A stretch of DNA of 64,000 nucleotides. Origin: Rhizobium sp. FY34 (GTDB lineage: Bacteria; Pseudomonadota; Alphaproteobacteria; Rhizobiales; Rhizobiaceae). The position numbers and the translations under genes were made by a program. The notes beneath the pieces were generated by a model, which saw nothing but the letters and a program-made list of their open reading frames with translations, had not been told where the DNA came from and made no database searches. Where the stretch lies: positions 310,001 to 374,000 of the forward strand of contig NZ_STFZ01000034.1 in assembly GCF_005222845.1 (NCBI RefSeq). Reading direction: 5' to 3'. Shown one piece after another: positions 6,840 through 18,232 of the stretch (the stretch's first letter is position 1; every line of letters begins with the position of its first letter).

Positions 6840-9800
6840 ATGTCCTCTGTGCAATACCCATTCATAGATATCGCCGCCCATCAGCGGGTGCGGGGGCATT
6901 TTGCTGCCGGCAAGGCACTCGTGCTGTTTTCGCGGGATATGGCGGATGTGCTCTGGGCCAATGGCCGAGGCGCACAGCTTTTCGGCCGCGAGGCCATTTA
7001 TGACATCATCGACCAGGGGCCTGCCAAAGGCGACCTGACCTATCGCCAGATGCAGGCAACCGCCCGCCAGCTGTCAGCCCCCGGCGATACGAGCAGCTTT
7101 ATCATGCGCATGACGGCGGGCTTCCAGCGCGTGGCGGTCAATGCGCTCTGCGAAGTCATCAGGCTTGCCAATGGACAGGACGCGATTTTGCTGGCCGTGC
7201 CGGCCGGCGACAAGCCGCCGCTTCCGGCAGACTGCGCCCGCCAGATGCTGGAAGGCTTTGATGATCCCGGCATGCATATGGCGGTTCTCGACAGCAAGGG
7301 CGCGCTGATTGCCACTTCGCCGGATTTTGCCACGCTGAATCTCACACCGCAGACGGCGCGCATGCTGGTAACGCTTGCCGAAAACGACCGCGACCGGCTG
7401 GTGAAGCGGCCCGTGCCCACCGCCATCGGCTATCTGCCCGGCGCCATCGCCAAGCTTTCGGATGAACCGGCGCTGCATCTTCTGCTGCTGGTACAGGCCG
7501 ATGCCGGCGCGATAGCGGAACCCGTGCCGACTGAACCCGCGCCCGCACAGGAGAGCCCGGCCGAGCCGGAACCCGTCTCGCTGCAGCCGGCACCGGTTGT
7601 GGCGGTTGACACATTCGAGGCGGCTATAGAGGCCGTGAGCGAAATTGCCGAGCTGGACGAGGACACACTGGAAGAGGCAGAATTTGCCGCCCCCCTGACG
7701 GAGGATGCCTCTCACACAGAGGCTGAAACGGCTGCGCCAAATCGGGACGAGACGGTGGACGCGCCAGTCCAGGACAGCGTCGCAGAGACCGTTCCAGAGG
7801 CGATTGAAGAGACAATCGAGGAAGAAGTGCCCGCGCCGGTGCCCGCCTTCGGCTTTCGCCGCGAGACCCGCGCCACCCGCTTTGTCTGGAAGATCGATGC
7901 CGATGGCCATTTCAGCGAGGTTTCGCCGGAGCTTGCCGCAAGCGTGGGCCCGCATGCCGGCCAGGTGATCGGCCTTGCCTTCACCGATGTTGCGGCGCTC
8001 TTCAATCTCGACCCCGACAACAGGATCGCCGAACTGCTCAGCCGCCGCGACACCTGGTCTGGCAAGACCATCTGGTGGCCGGTGGAAGGCACGGCGCTGC
8101 GCGTGCCGATCGATCTGGCAGCCCTGCCGACCTATACCCGCAACCGCGACTTCGATGGTTTCCGCGGCTTCGGCATCGTGCGCATTGCCGATGTGCAGGA
8201 TGATCCGCAGGCCGTCGGGCTGACACTTTCACCGCGCAGCGAAGTGGAAGCGGATGAGCAGGCGGCAGATCCGGACGAAGTGGATGCCGAAGGCGCCGGT
8301 TTCAGCCTGCCGGATGTGGTAGAGAATGCCGAGATTATCGATGAGGACGAGGCCGCCGCAGACGCCGGTGAAGACGAGGAGCCTGTCGAGGACCTTGCCG
8401 AGGATGATGCCGATCTGGACGAGGTGGACGACGCGCTGAGCGAGGCGCAGATCGCGCCCAAGGTAACCACGCCCCTGCCCTTGCCTTTGGTGGAAAAGCC
8501 GGTTCTGCGCATTGTCGAAAATCCCGGCCAGCGCCATTCCGACAAGGTGATCCGCTTTGACGAACGCCGAACCCAGGCGCGCGAGGGCCTGAGCCCCGGC
8601 GAACAGGCGGCGTTTCGCGAAATCGCAAGGCGTCTGGATGAGTTCCGCCAGGGCGATGACACAGAGGCGGACAAGGCCGTACCTGCCGAAGCAAGTGTTG
8701 ATGCATTCAGCGCGGCTCTGCCGGAGGTCGAAGAACCGCCGATCCAGGACGTGCTGTACGACGCGCCGATGATAGACCTGCCGGACACGGCTGGTGAAGA
8801 CGAAGGCGAACCGGAAACAGTCGAGGAACCGTCGCCAGCTGCCGAGGAGACGGAAGCCGAAGTAGCGGACGCCGTAGAAATCCCGGTTTCCGAACCTGTC
8901 GAGCCCATTAGCGCACCGGTCGAGGATGATCGCATCTCGCTGGTGGAAGCCTATGCGCAGGCCGTACCGCTTCGCGCCCGGCCGGATCTTTCCGCCGAAA
9001 TCATCGACCAGATGCCCGTGGCGCTTCTCGTGCATGCCGGCGAGACGCTGATCCATGGCAATCCGGAATTCCTGCGCCTGACCGGCTATGGCAGTATCGC
9101 AGAACTTGCAGAAGTGGGCGGGCTGGATGCACTCTTGCAGCGCCAGGACCTGGAAGACAAGACGGCTGAAGCCGGCGGCATGGTGGTGGTGCGCGCCGAT
9201 GATGCGATCGTGCCTGTCAGCGCGCGGCTGCAATCGGTGCGCTGGGAGCATTCGACCGCCCTCATTCTGGCGCTGATGCCGATGGGCGAGATTGTCGAAA
9301 AACCGCCGGTCGTCATCGAACCGGACCCTGAAGCCGTGGCCGAAGGCGCCCGTCAGGTGGAAGAATTGTCGCGGCTTGCCATCGAAGTGGAGGAATTGCG
9401 CTCCATCCTCGATACGGCCACCGATGGTGTCGTGATCATCGATATGAATGGCGAGATCCGCTCGATGAATCGGGCGGCAAGCGCCCTGTTCAACTATGAC
9501 AATGCCGAAACCGGCGGCAAACCCTTCGTCATGCTGTTTGCCCATGAGAGCCAGAAATCCGTGCTCGACTATCTGGCGGGACTTGCCGGCCATGGCGTTG
9601 CAAGCCTGCTCAATGATGGTCGCGAAGTCATCGGTCGCGAGGCTTCCGGCGGCTTCCTGCCGTTGTTCATGACCATCGGCCACCTCACCTCCTCCAATGG
9701 CTATTGCGCGGTGATCCGTGACATCACCCAGTGGAAGCGCACCGAGGAAGAGTTGCGCAATGCCAAGCGCGCCGCCGAAACCGCCAATGCCCACAAGAGC

Positions 9801-10493
9801 GATTTCCTGGCCCATGTGAGCCATGAGATCCGCACGCCACTCAACGCCATTATCGGCTTTGCCGATATGATGGCCACCGAACGGCTGGGGCCGATCGGCC
9901 ATGCGCGCTATGTGGAATATGCCAATGATATCGGCCGCTCGGGCCGCCACGTGCTCGATATCGTCAACGATCTTCTCGACATTTCGAAGATCGAAGCCGG
10001 CGAGATGGAGCTTGATTTCGCCTCTGTCGGGCTGAATGAAACCGTCTCGGAAGCCGTATCGCTGGTACAGCCGCAGGCCAATGGTCAGCGGGTCATCATC
10101 CGCACGGCGCTGTCGCAATCGGTGCCGCCCGTCGTGGCGGATCTGCGCTCGATCAAGCAGATCGTTCTCAACATCCTGTCGAATGCCATCCGCTTCACCC
10201 CGTCGGGTGGGCAGATCGTCGTGTCGACGGCCTATGAGGCCAACGGCAATGTAGTGCTGCGCATCCGCGATACCGGCATCGGCATGACGCGGCCGGAACT
10301 GGAGCTTGCCATGAAGCCGTTCCGCCAGGTGGCCGGCGGCACACGCAAGCGCGGCGATGGAACCGGGCTTGGCCTGCCGCTGACCAAGGCGATGGTGGAT
10401 GCCAATCGTGCCGCCTTCGCCATTCATTCTGCACCGAACGAGGGAACGCTTGTGGAAGTCACCTTCCCCTCGCCACGGGTTCTGGCAAATTGA
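6840..10493 (+). CDS. pdhS: PdhS/PleC/DivJ-family PAS sensor histidine kinase
   Basis: From the ATG at 6840 (AAGG 7 bases upstream; a TTG at 6801 is the alternative) the protein is about 1217 residues. No membrane segment is evident, so it is probably cytoplasmic. Order: an N-terminal sensor-like region starting SSVQYPFIDIA; a long acidic/Pro/Ala-rich linker; a PAS-like region beginning near TRFVWKIDADG; two more acidic linkers; two PAS regions; then the kinase core with H-box HEIRTPLNAIIGFADMM (His995), a D/F-box RDTGIGM (~1143) and G-box GDGTGLGLPL (~1172). The H-box and the ending 'GTLVEVTFPSP' fit kinases that act on the cell-cycle regulator DivK. Brucella PdhS is shorter (about 1035 residues); the acidic inserts explain the difference. 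Confidence 0.82.
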   Translation: MSSVQYPFIDIAAHQRVRGHFAAGKALVLFSRDMADVLWANGRGAQLFGREAIYDIIDQGPAKGDLTYRQMQATARQLSAPGDTSSFIMRMTAGFQRVAVNALCEVIRLANGQDAILLAVPAGDKPPLPADCARQMLEGFDDPGMHMAVLDSKGALIATSPDFATLNLTPQTARMLVTLAENDRDRLVKRPVPTAIGYLPGAIAKLSDEPALHLLLLVQADAGAIAEPVPTEPAPAQESPAEPEPVSLQPAPVVAVDTFEAAIEAVSEIAELDEDTLEEAEFAAPLTEDASHTEAETAAPNRDETVDAPVQDSVAETVPEAIEETIEEEVPAPVPAFGFRRETRATRFVWKIDADGHFSEVSPELAASVGPHAGQVIGLAFTDVAALFNLDPDNRIAELLSRRDTWSGKTIWWPVEGTALRVPIDLAALPTYTRNRDFDGFRGFGIVRIADVQDDPQAVGLTLSPRSEVEADEQAADPDEVDAEGAGFSLPDVVENAEIIDEDEAAADAGEDEEPVEDLAEDDADLDEVDDALSEAQIAPKVTTPLPLPLVEKPVLRIVENPGQRHSDKVIRFDERRTQAREGLSPGEQAAFREIARRLDEFRQGDDTEADKAVPAEASVDAFSAALPEVEEPPIQDVLYDAPMIDLPDTAGEDEGEPETVEEPSPAAEETEAEVADAVEIPVSEPVEPISAPVEDDRISLVEAYAQAVPLRARPDLSAEIIDQMPVALLVHAGETLIHGNPEFLRLTGYGSIAELAEVGGLDALLQRQDLEDKTAEAGGMVVVRADDAIVPVSARLQSVRWEHSTALILALMPMGEIVEKPPVVIEPDPEAVAEGARQVEELSRLAIEVEELRSILDTATDGVVIIDMNGEIRSMNRAASALFNYDNAETGGKPFVMLFAHESQKSVLDYLAGLAGHGVASLLNDGREVIGREASGGFLPLFMTIGHLTSSNGYCAVIRDITQWKRTEEELRNAKRAAETANAHKSDFLAHVSHEIRTPLNAIIGFADMMATERLGPIGHARYVEYANDIGRSGRHVLDIVNDLLDISKIEAGEMELDFASVGLNETVSEAVSLVQPQANGQRVIIRTALSQSVPPVVADLRSIKQIVLNILSNAIRFTPSGGQIVVSTAYEANGNVVLRIRDTGIGMTRPELELAMKPFRQVAGGTRKRGDGTGLGLPLTKAMVDANRAAFAIHSAPNEGTLVEVTFPSPRVLAN

Positions 10494-10639
10494 GAGAAAG
10501 CTGACGGCCAACTGCCGGCTGCGACAAGGTGACTTGTGAAGTCATCTTTCGAGGTGATCTGTCGAAAATCCATTCCGCTTTTCCGGCCAATGCTGTAGGC
10601 GGTGGGAAAGACCAGACGGAAACCGGAAGGATTGTCGAC

Positions 10640-12301
10640 TTGCAGCTTGCCCGCCGAAGGCAGATGCGCGCCACGCGGCAGGAGGCGCGCCCCCTTTCAG
10701 CCGTCGCTTTGGTCGTCTCGCTGATTGCCGCCATGCCGGTGGCGGCCGTGGTGTGGATCGCCCTTTCCGGCGGCACCGAAAGCCTGCTGCACATCATCAC
10801 CAATGTTCTGCCGCGCGCCACCGGGCGCACACTGTTGCTGATGCTGCTGACGGGGCTGGTCACCAGCCTGTTCGGCATCGTCACGGCCTGGCTCATCACC
10901 ACGTTCCGGTTTCCGCTGCGCCGCATGCTTTCGGTGGCGCTGGTGCTGCCACTTGCCATCCCCTCCTATATCGGCGCCTATACATTCGTGGAGTTCCTGG
11001 ATTTCACCGGGCCGGTGCAGACCGCCTATCGCACGCTGTTCGGCTTTCAAAGCGCCCGCGACTACTGGTTTCCCGATATCCGCTCACTGGGCGGCGCCGT
11101 GCTCATCATGTCGTCTGTGCTCTATCCTTACGTCTATCTCGCCTGTCGCTCGACCTTCCTGATGCAGGGCCGTGCGGCCAGCGATGTGGCCCGCACGCTG
11201 GGCTCCGGCCCCTTGCGCACCATGCTGCGCATCCAGGTGCCCATGGCGCGCCCGGCCATCATGATCGGGCTGACGCTTGTGACCATGGAAACGCTGAACG
11301 ATATCGGCGCGGTGGAATATCTGGGCGTCAACACGCTGACCTTTTCCATCTATGATACCTGGCTCAACCGCGGCAGCCTGGCGGGAGCCGCACAGCTGGC
11401 CGTGGTTCTCCTCATCTTCGTCGCCCTGTTGATTGCGGTGGAGCGGCTGGCGCGGCGCAGGCAACGCTTCGTGGCCAACCGCACGACAGCAAGCGCCGGA
11501 GATCTGGTGCGCCCGCAGCTGAATGGCGCTTACGGCCTTCTGGCGGCGGCGACCTGCGCCCTGCCGGTGGCGATCGGCTTTCTTCTGCCGCTTCTGATGC
11601 TGGCAAGCTATGCGGCAAAGCGGCTCGAACTGTTTGTCGATCCGCGCCTTCTCAAGGCACTCGGCAACAGCGTTTCAGTATCGGGTGCCGCAGCGCTTGC
11701 AACAGTGGTCATAGGCTTCGTGCTCGCCTATGCCAGCCGCACGCGCGGCGGACCGATCAGCGGCCTTGCCGGGCGGCTGGCGTCATTGGGCTATGGCATG
11801 CCTGGCACGGTGCTGGCGATCGGCGTGCTGATGCCGCTGGCCAGTTTCGACAATGCGCTGGATGGCCTGATGCGCAGCCATTTCGGCCTGTCCACCGGAC
11901 TGCTTTTGTCCGGCACCGGCTTTGCCATCTTCTATGCCTGCAGCGTGCGGTTTCTCACCATGGCGGAAGGCACGGTCGATGCCGGCTTCCAGAAGCTTTC
12001 GCCGCATCTCGACATGGCCTCGCGCACGCTGGGCCGCAATCGCATACAGACGCTGACCTCCGTGCTCCTGCCAAACATGCGCCCTGCTCTGCTGACGGCT
12101 GGCCTCTTCGTGTTCGTCGAGACGATGAAGGAGCTTTCGGCAACCATTCTGCTGCGCCCCTTCAACTTCAACACGCTTGCCACGCTGGTCTATGAGGATG
12201 CCTCGCGCGCGCAGATCGAAAACGCATCGATCCCGGCGCTGATCATCGTGCTGGTCGGCCTCATTCCGGTGATGATCGTCTCCCGTTCCATGGAACGCTG
12301 A
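10640..12301 (+). CDS. Ferric-iron-type ABC transporter permease (fused double domain)
   Basis: A membrane protein of about 553 residues made of two tandem ABC permease domains, the FbpB/SfuB arrangement. Each half has the EAA loop: 'DVARTLGSGPLRTMLRIQVP' in the first and 'MASRTLGRNRIQTLTSVLLP' in the second. Other family landmarks are LPLAIPSYIGAYTFVEFLDF and MPGTVLAIGVL. It should pass Fe3+ (or a related metal) delivered by a periplasmic binding protein into the cytoplasm. The start is uncertain: TTG 10640 has AGGA 8 bases upstream, ATG 10664 and GTG 10529 are alternatives. Neither the binding protein nor the ATPase gene is next to it, which is unusual. It lies 146 bases after the pdhS stop on the same strand. 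Confidence 0.82.
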   Translation: MQLARRRQMRATRQEARPLSAVALVVSLIAAMPVAAVVWIALSGGTESLLHIITNVLPRATGRTLLLMLLTGLVTSLFGIVTAWLITTFRFPLRRMLSVALVLPLAIPSYIGAYTFVEFLDFTGPVQTAYRTLFGFQSARDYWFPDIRSLGGAVLIMSSVLYPYVYLACRSTFLMQGRAASDVARTLGSGPLRTMLRIQVPMARPAIMIGLTLVTMETLNDIGAVEYLGVNTLTFSIYDTWLNRGSLAGAAQLAVVLLIFVALLIAVERLARRRQRFVANRTTASAGDLVRPQLNGAYGLLAAATCALPVAIGFLLPLLMLASYAAKRLELFVDPRLLKALGNSVSVSGAAALATVVIGFVLAYASRTRGGPISGLAGRLASLGYGMPGTVLAIGVLMPLASFDNALDGLMRSHFGLSTGLLLSGTGFAIFYACSVRFLTMAEGTVDAGFQKLSPHLDMASRTLGRNRIQTLTSVLLPNMRPALLTAGLFVFVETMKELSATILLRPFNFNTLATLVYEDASRAQIENASIPALIIVLVGLIPVMIVSRSMER

Positions 12302-12327
12302 ACCCTCCCCAACAGGCGCGCAAAAAG

Positions 12328-12349
12328 AAAGGCAGCCGAAGCTGCCTTT
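12328..12349 (-). terminator. Terminator between permease and acetoacetyl-CoA synthetase
   Basis: AAAGGCAGC pairs with GCTGCCTTT around a CGAA tetraloop (12328-12336 and 12341-12349). The minus-strand side continues into a T-rich tail (CTTTTTG), so it best serves the synthetase gene, but it may work in both directions. It sits in a 244-base gap that also holds a weaker hairpin (12442-12448 with 12480-12486). Confidence 0.65.
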
Positions 12350-12545
12350 GAAGTCAATGCTGGAGGTTGTGCCGGACTAGGTCCATGAAACGCGGGCGCT
12401 GGCTTGCCCGGTTGTCTTCCCCATCGTGGATTTCCCGTATTAAGACCGGGTTAAAATCCGACAGTGTATTATAGCAATACGGTCTTTTGTCCGCCCGCGG
12501 ACACATCGTGCCAAAACGATACATCTGCCAAAGACTGCTTCTTCC

Positions 12546-14498
<1,953 letters not shown>

Positions 14499-14633
14499 AG
14501 TGTCTTACCTCCACACGATCTCTCCGATATATCATGTTGCGTTGCATGATAAAGTCCCTGAGCATGGGTTTGCAAGCTGGAGGCAATTCCGCTAACGACT
14601 CCCCCCAACCGCAGCCAAAGACATGATGGCTTC

Positions 14634-16484
14634 ATGCGCATAAGACCCTACATACGGCAAAATCGCCTTTTCCGCTTCACGCTTGTCGCAGGCGGGCTGG
14701 CGCTCGTCCTTGTATTGGCATTCCGGCTCCTGGGGCCCATTCTGGTTTCCTCCAGCATGGTGCGCGAAAGCATCGAGCAATCCGTGGAAGGCTGGCTCGG
14801 CCATGACGTCGTCATCGATGGCACGCCGGTGCTTAAATTCTGGCCACAGCCGATCGTGACCCTGAGCGGCATCACCATCCGCACGAAAGATGCGCCGAAT
14901 GCGCCGGTGCTGGGACGGATTGATAGCCTTTCGGCGCATTTCAGCCTCTGGCCGGCCCTGCGCGGACAGCCGGTGTTCAATGATTTTCGCCTGGTGCGAC
15001 CGCAGATCACACTGAAAGTGGATGACCAGAACCGATCGAACTGGAGCAGCCAGGGCCGTCTGGCCACGGCCGTGCAGACCGCCGCAAGGGCTGGCGCAAG
15101 GGGTGGCGCGACAGCGGACACGACAGCACTCGACACGCTCATCGGCGATGTGATGATCAGTGACGGTACGCTGCGCATGGAAGCAAGCCGCGGGCGCACG
15201 CTGACCTTCGAGAATATCAATGGCACGATCGACTGGCCGCGCCTGTCGGCGCCGATGCGCGTTAGGCTGCAAACGCAGGTGCGCGGTGAATTGCTGGCGC
15301 TCGATCTTGCCTCGGCCAATCCCCTGCTTCTGCTCGGCGGGCTTGGCACGGATCTCACCGCGACGGTCAAGTCAACGTTGTTTTCCGGCAGTTTCAGCGG
15401 GCGGGCCGATCTCAACACCTATACATTCTTTTCCGGCGACCTGAAGCTTGCCGTACCTCGCGTGGACCGGGTGGTGGCCTGGGCAAACCTGCCGGTGCAC
15501 ACCGCCGACCGTCTTCACGACGTTTCCCTGACCGCCAAGGTGGTGACGATTAACAAGGTGCTGCGCTTTGACCAACTGGCCATCGCCGCCAATGGCACGA
15601 AGGGCACCGGCGTAATGGACCTGACGCTGGCCACGGCAGAAAAGCCACCGCGCGTGACCGGCACTCTGGCCTTCGATACGCTGGACCTCTGGTTGCTGGT
15701 GCAGGCGATCGCAGATGACCGGCAGGAGACAGGCCCCAGCGGCACCCCGACCACGACCCCGCTTGAGCGCCAGCTTGGTTTTGACGTGCGCTTTTCTGCA
15801 AATCAGGCGCATTTCGGCACGCTGACGCTGGATACAGCCGCCGTCAGCGTTGTCTCGAACGGCCAGAAGGCAGAGGTCGAGGTGCTGGACAGCGATCTGT
15901 TGAACGGCAGCCTGACAGGCAAGATCCGCATGGACCTTCAGCCACGGCCGCTGACCACGATCCGGCTGACCGGCCGCGACCTGGATTTCAGCTCGCTTGC
16001 CGAACAGCTGGCAGTGCACGGTCCCATCATACTCGGGCCCGTATCGCTGGATCTCGATGCCACGCTACAGCGGCCGCTGACGCAGGCAACGGCTGCGGAT
16101 CTGGCGGGCAGCCTGCATATACAGGCCCGCAATGGCCGCATACCGGCGCTGGATCTTTCGGCAATCCGCGCACTGGCCGCCGGCGCTTCCTATTTCACGC
16201 TGAAACAGGCAGGCGACAGCCACACGGATTTCGACAGGCTGGATCTGCGTGCCGAACTTGCGCTTGGCAGCGCCGAAATCCAGGACGCGCGGCTTGAAAC
16301 CGCGCAGAGATCGCTAACACTATCCGGCGTCATTCCCTATGTCACCCGCAGCCTGTCGCTTTCGGCAACGCTCAATGACAAGGACAGCACGCTGGCACCG
16401 GTCAATCTCTTCATCGGCGGCGCCTGGCCGGACGCGGTAATCTGGCCGGCATCGCCTGCGCGCTCCGAGACAGTTCAGCCCTGA
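14634..16484 (+). CDS. AsmA family protein
   Basis: 616 residues. An N-terminal membrane anchor (about residues 13-35, FRFTLVAGGLALVLVLAF) is followed by a long periplasmic beta-rich region. The early segment 'SVEGWLGHDVVIDGTPVLKFWPQPIVTLSG' is the AsmA/GSPII_E-type start, and the later 'GTLAFDTLDLWLL' and 'ARNGRIPALDLSAI' blocks match the C-terminal AsmA-like region. AsmA proteins are thought to help outer-membrane assembly or lipid traffic between membranes. The stop codon is only 8 bases from the stop of the converging potI gene. Confidence 0.85.
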   Translation: MRIRPYIRQNRLFRFTLVAGGLALVLVLAFRLLGPILVSSSMVRESIEQSVEGWLGHDVVIDGTPVLKFWPQPIVTLSGITIRTKDAPNAPVLGRIDSLSAHFSLWPALRGQPVFNDFRLVRPQITLKVDDQNRSNWSSQGRLATAVQTAARAGARGGATADTTALDTLIGDVMISDGTLRMEASRGRTLTFENINGTIDWPRLSAPMRVRLQTQVRGELLALDLASANPLLLLGGLGTDLTATVKSTLFSGSFSGRADLNTYTFFSGDLKLAVPRVDRVVAWANLPVHTADRLHDVSLTAKVVTINKVLRFDQLAIAANGTKGTGVMDLTLATAEKPPRVTGTLAFDTLDLWLLVQAIADDRQETGPSGTPTTTPLERQLGFDVRFSANQAHFGTLTLDTAAVSVVSNGQKAEVEVLDSDLLNGSLTGKIRMDLQPRPLTTIRLTGRDLDFSSLAEQLAVHGPIILGPVSLDLDATLQRPLTQATAADLAGSLHIQARNGRIPALDLSAIRALAAGASYFTLKQAGDSHTDFDRLDLRAELALGSAEIQDARLETAQRSLTLSGVIPYVTRSLSLSATLNDKDSTLAPVNLFIGGAWPDAVIWPASPARSETVQP

Positions 16485-16492
16485 GATCGAGT

Positions 16493-17311
16493 TCAGATCG
16501 GGCCGCGCAGCGCCTCGTGCTCATGGCGGATGCGACGCAGTTCGGACCGCTTGGAACTGATCGAGGCAGCAATCACGCCGATCGTTACAAGGCCGATCAG
16601 GATGGTGCAGATGGCGTTGATTTCTGGCGTCACGCCAAGCCGCACCTGGCTGTAGATCTTGATCGGCAGCGTGGTGGCGCCAGGACCCGTGGTGAAGCTG
16701 GCAATCACCAGATCATCGAGCGACAGGGTAAAGGCCAGCATCCAGCCGGACACGATGGCGGGCAGGATGAGCGGCAGCGTGATCTTGAAGAAGGTTTTCA
16801 CCGGCGGGCAGCCGAGATCGAGTGCTGCCTCTTCAAGGCTGCGGTCGAAGGTCAGGAGACGCGACTGCACGATGATGGCCACATAGCACATGGTGAAGGT
16901 GGTGTGCGCGATCGTAACGGTCCAGAAGCCGCGATCGATATTGATGGCGACGAAAAGCAGAAGCAGCGACAGACCGGTAATGACTTCCGGCATGACCAGC
17001 GGCGCATAGATCATGCCGGTAAAGGCCATGCGGCCGGGAAATCTTGGAAAACGCACCAATGTCAGCGCAGCCATAGTGCCGAGAATGGTGCCGAGCGTGG
17101 CACTCAAGACGCCGACACGGGCCGTCACCCAGGCGGCATCCATCAGCCCCTGGTTCGACCACATGACCTTGTACCATTCCAAAGAAAACCCGCCCCAGAC
17201 CGTGACCAGCTTGGAGGCGTTGAAGGAATAGACGACGAGGATGATGATCGGAATATAGAGGAAGGCAAAGCAGAGCGTCAGGATGGTGCTGTCGAAGCGG
17301 GACGGTTTCAT
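16493..17311 (-). CDS. potI: Putrescine/polyamine ABC transporter permease (PotI/PotC type)
   Basis: 272 residues from ATG 17311, which overlaps no upstream gene but sits one base after the potH stop. It has six predicted membrane helices starting at 'DSTILTLCFAFLYIPIIILVVYSF'-type sequence and an EAA loop reading EEAALDLGCPPVKTFFKITL. The VYSFNASKL segment after the first helix is typical of PotC/PotI. It forms the inner-membrane channel with PotH. A longer in-frame start at 17386 exists, but would run 74 bases into potH. Confidence 0.92.
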   Translation of the reverse strand: MKPSRFDSTILTLCFAFLYIPIIILVVYSFNASKLVTVWGGFSLEWYKVMWSNQGLMDAAWVTARVGVLSATLGTILGTMAALTLVRFPRFPGRMAFTGMIYAPLVMPEVITGLSLLLLFVAINIDRGFWTVTIAHTTFTMCYVAIIVQSRLLTFDRSLEEAALDLGCPPVKTFFKITLPLILPAIVSGWMLAFTLSLDDLVIASFTTGPGATTLPIKIYSQVRLGVTPEINAICTILIGLVTIGVIAASISSKRSELRRIRHEHEALRGPI

Positions 17312-17312
17312 C

Positions 17313-18221
17313 TCAACCCACCTTCTGCTGCTGTTTCTGGAAGATGACGATGGGCACGATGAGCGCCAGAAGCAGGAGGACGGCAACCGCCGAGGCCAGC
17401 GGCCAGTCGCGATTGCCGAAGAATTCCGTCCACAGCGTCTTGCCGATCATCAGTGTCTGGGCGCCGCCCAGAAGATCCGGAATGACGAATTCGCCGGTGA
17501 TCGGAATGAAGCAGATCAGCGCGCCGGCAATGACGCCTGGCATGGAGAGCGGAAAGGTGATTTTCCAGAAGGCTTTCCAGGGCGGGCAGCCGAGATCGCT
17601 TGCCGCCTCCAGAAGCGTGCCATCCATCTTTTCAAGCGCCGCATAGAGCGGCAGCACCATGAAAGGCAGATAGGAATAGACGATACCGATGAACACGGCC
17701 GTATCGGTGCGGTAGATCTGCACCTGCTGGTCCGGCCCCATCAGCCCGATCGTCTGCAAGAGCAGCGTCAATAGACCCTCCGGCTTCAGAATGCCGATCC
17801 AGGCATAGACGCGGATGAGAAACGAGGTCCAGAAGGGCAAGATGACCATCATCATCAGCGTCGGGCGGATGGTCGTTGGCGCCCGCGCCATGGCCAGCGC
17901 CATGGGATAGCCGATCAGCAGCAGAAGAAGCGTGGAGATGGCCGCAATGCGCAGCGAAGACAGGTAGGCATTGATATAGAGCGGATCTTCCGTCAGGAAC
18001 TGGTAGTTATCGAAATCGAGTTCCGACAGGAATTCGCCGAGCGCCGCAAAGCCCGTGAAGTTCGGCGTATAGGGCGGCATGGCAATCGCCGTGTCCGACA
18101 GCGAGATCTTCACGATGATGAGAAACGGCGCGACGAAGAACAGCAGCAGCCAGAGGTAGGGCGTCGCCACCACCAGCCAGCGCATCGGATTGGTCTGGGA
18201 GGAAGCTCCGGTCTCTGCCAT
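17313..18221 (-). CDS. potH: Putrescine/polyamine ABC transporter permease (PotH/PotB type)
   Basis: 302 residues. An N-terminal cytoplasmic segment precedes the first helix (WLVVATPYLWLLLFFVAPFL), then the periplasmic loop and the remaining helices; the EAA loop reads EAASDLGCPPWKAFWKITFP. The segment 'PEGLLTLLLQTIGLMG' is characteristic of PotH/PotB. It pairs with PotI. The gene starts 11 bases after the potG stop and ends one base before potI, consistent with one transcript. Confidence 0.92.
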   Translation of the reverse strand: MAETGASSQTNPMRWLVVATPYLWLLLFFVAPFLIIVKISLSDTAIAMPPYTPNFTGFAALGEFLSELDFDNYQFLTEDPLYINAYLSSLRIAAISTLLLLLIGYPMALAMARAPTTIRPTLMMMVILPFWTSFLIRVYAWIGILKPEGLLTLLLQTIGLMGPDQQVQIYRTDTAVFIGIVYSYLPFMVLPLYAALEKMDGTLLEAASDLGCPPWKAFWKITFPLSMPGVIAGALICFIPITGEFVIPDLLGGAQTLMIGKTLWTEFFGNRDWPLASAVAVLLLLALIVPIVIFQKQQQKVG

Positions 18222-18232
18222 TTTTTGCCCCT

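Noticed and set aside
8229-10511. 760-residue minus-strand frame opposite pdhS.
   Set aside because: Antisense shadow of the kinase; His/Arg-rich, no motif.
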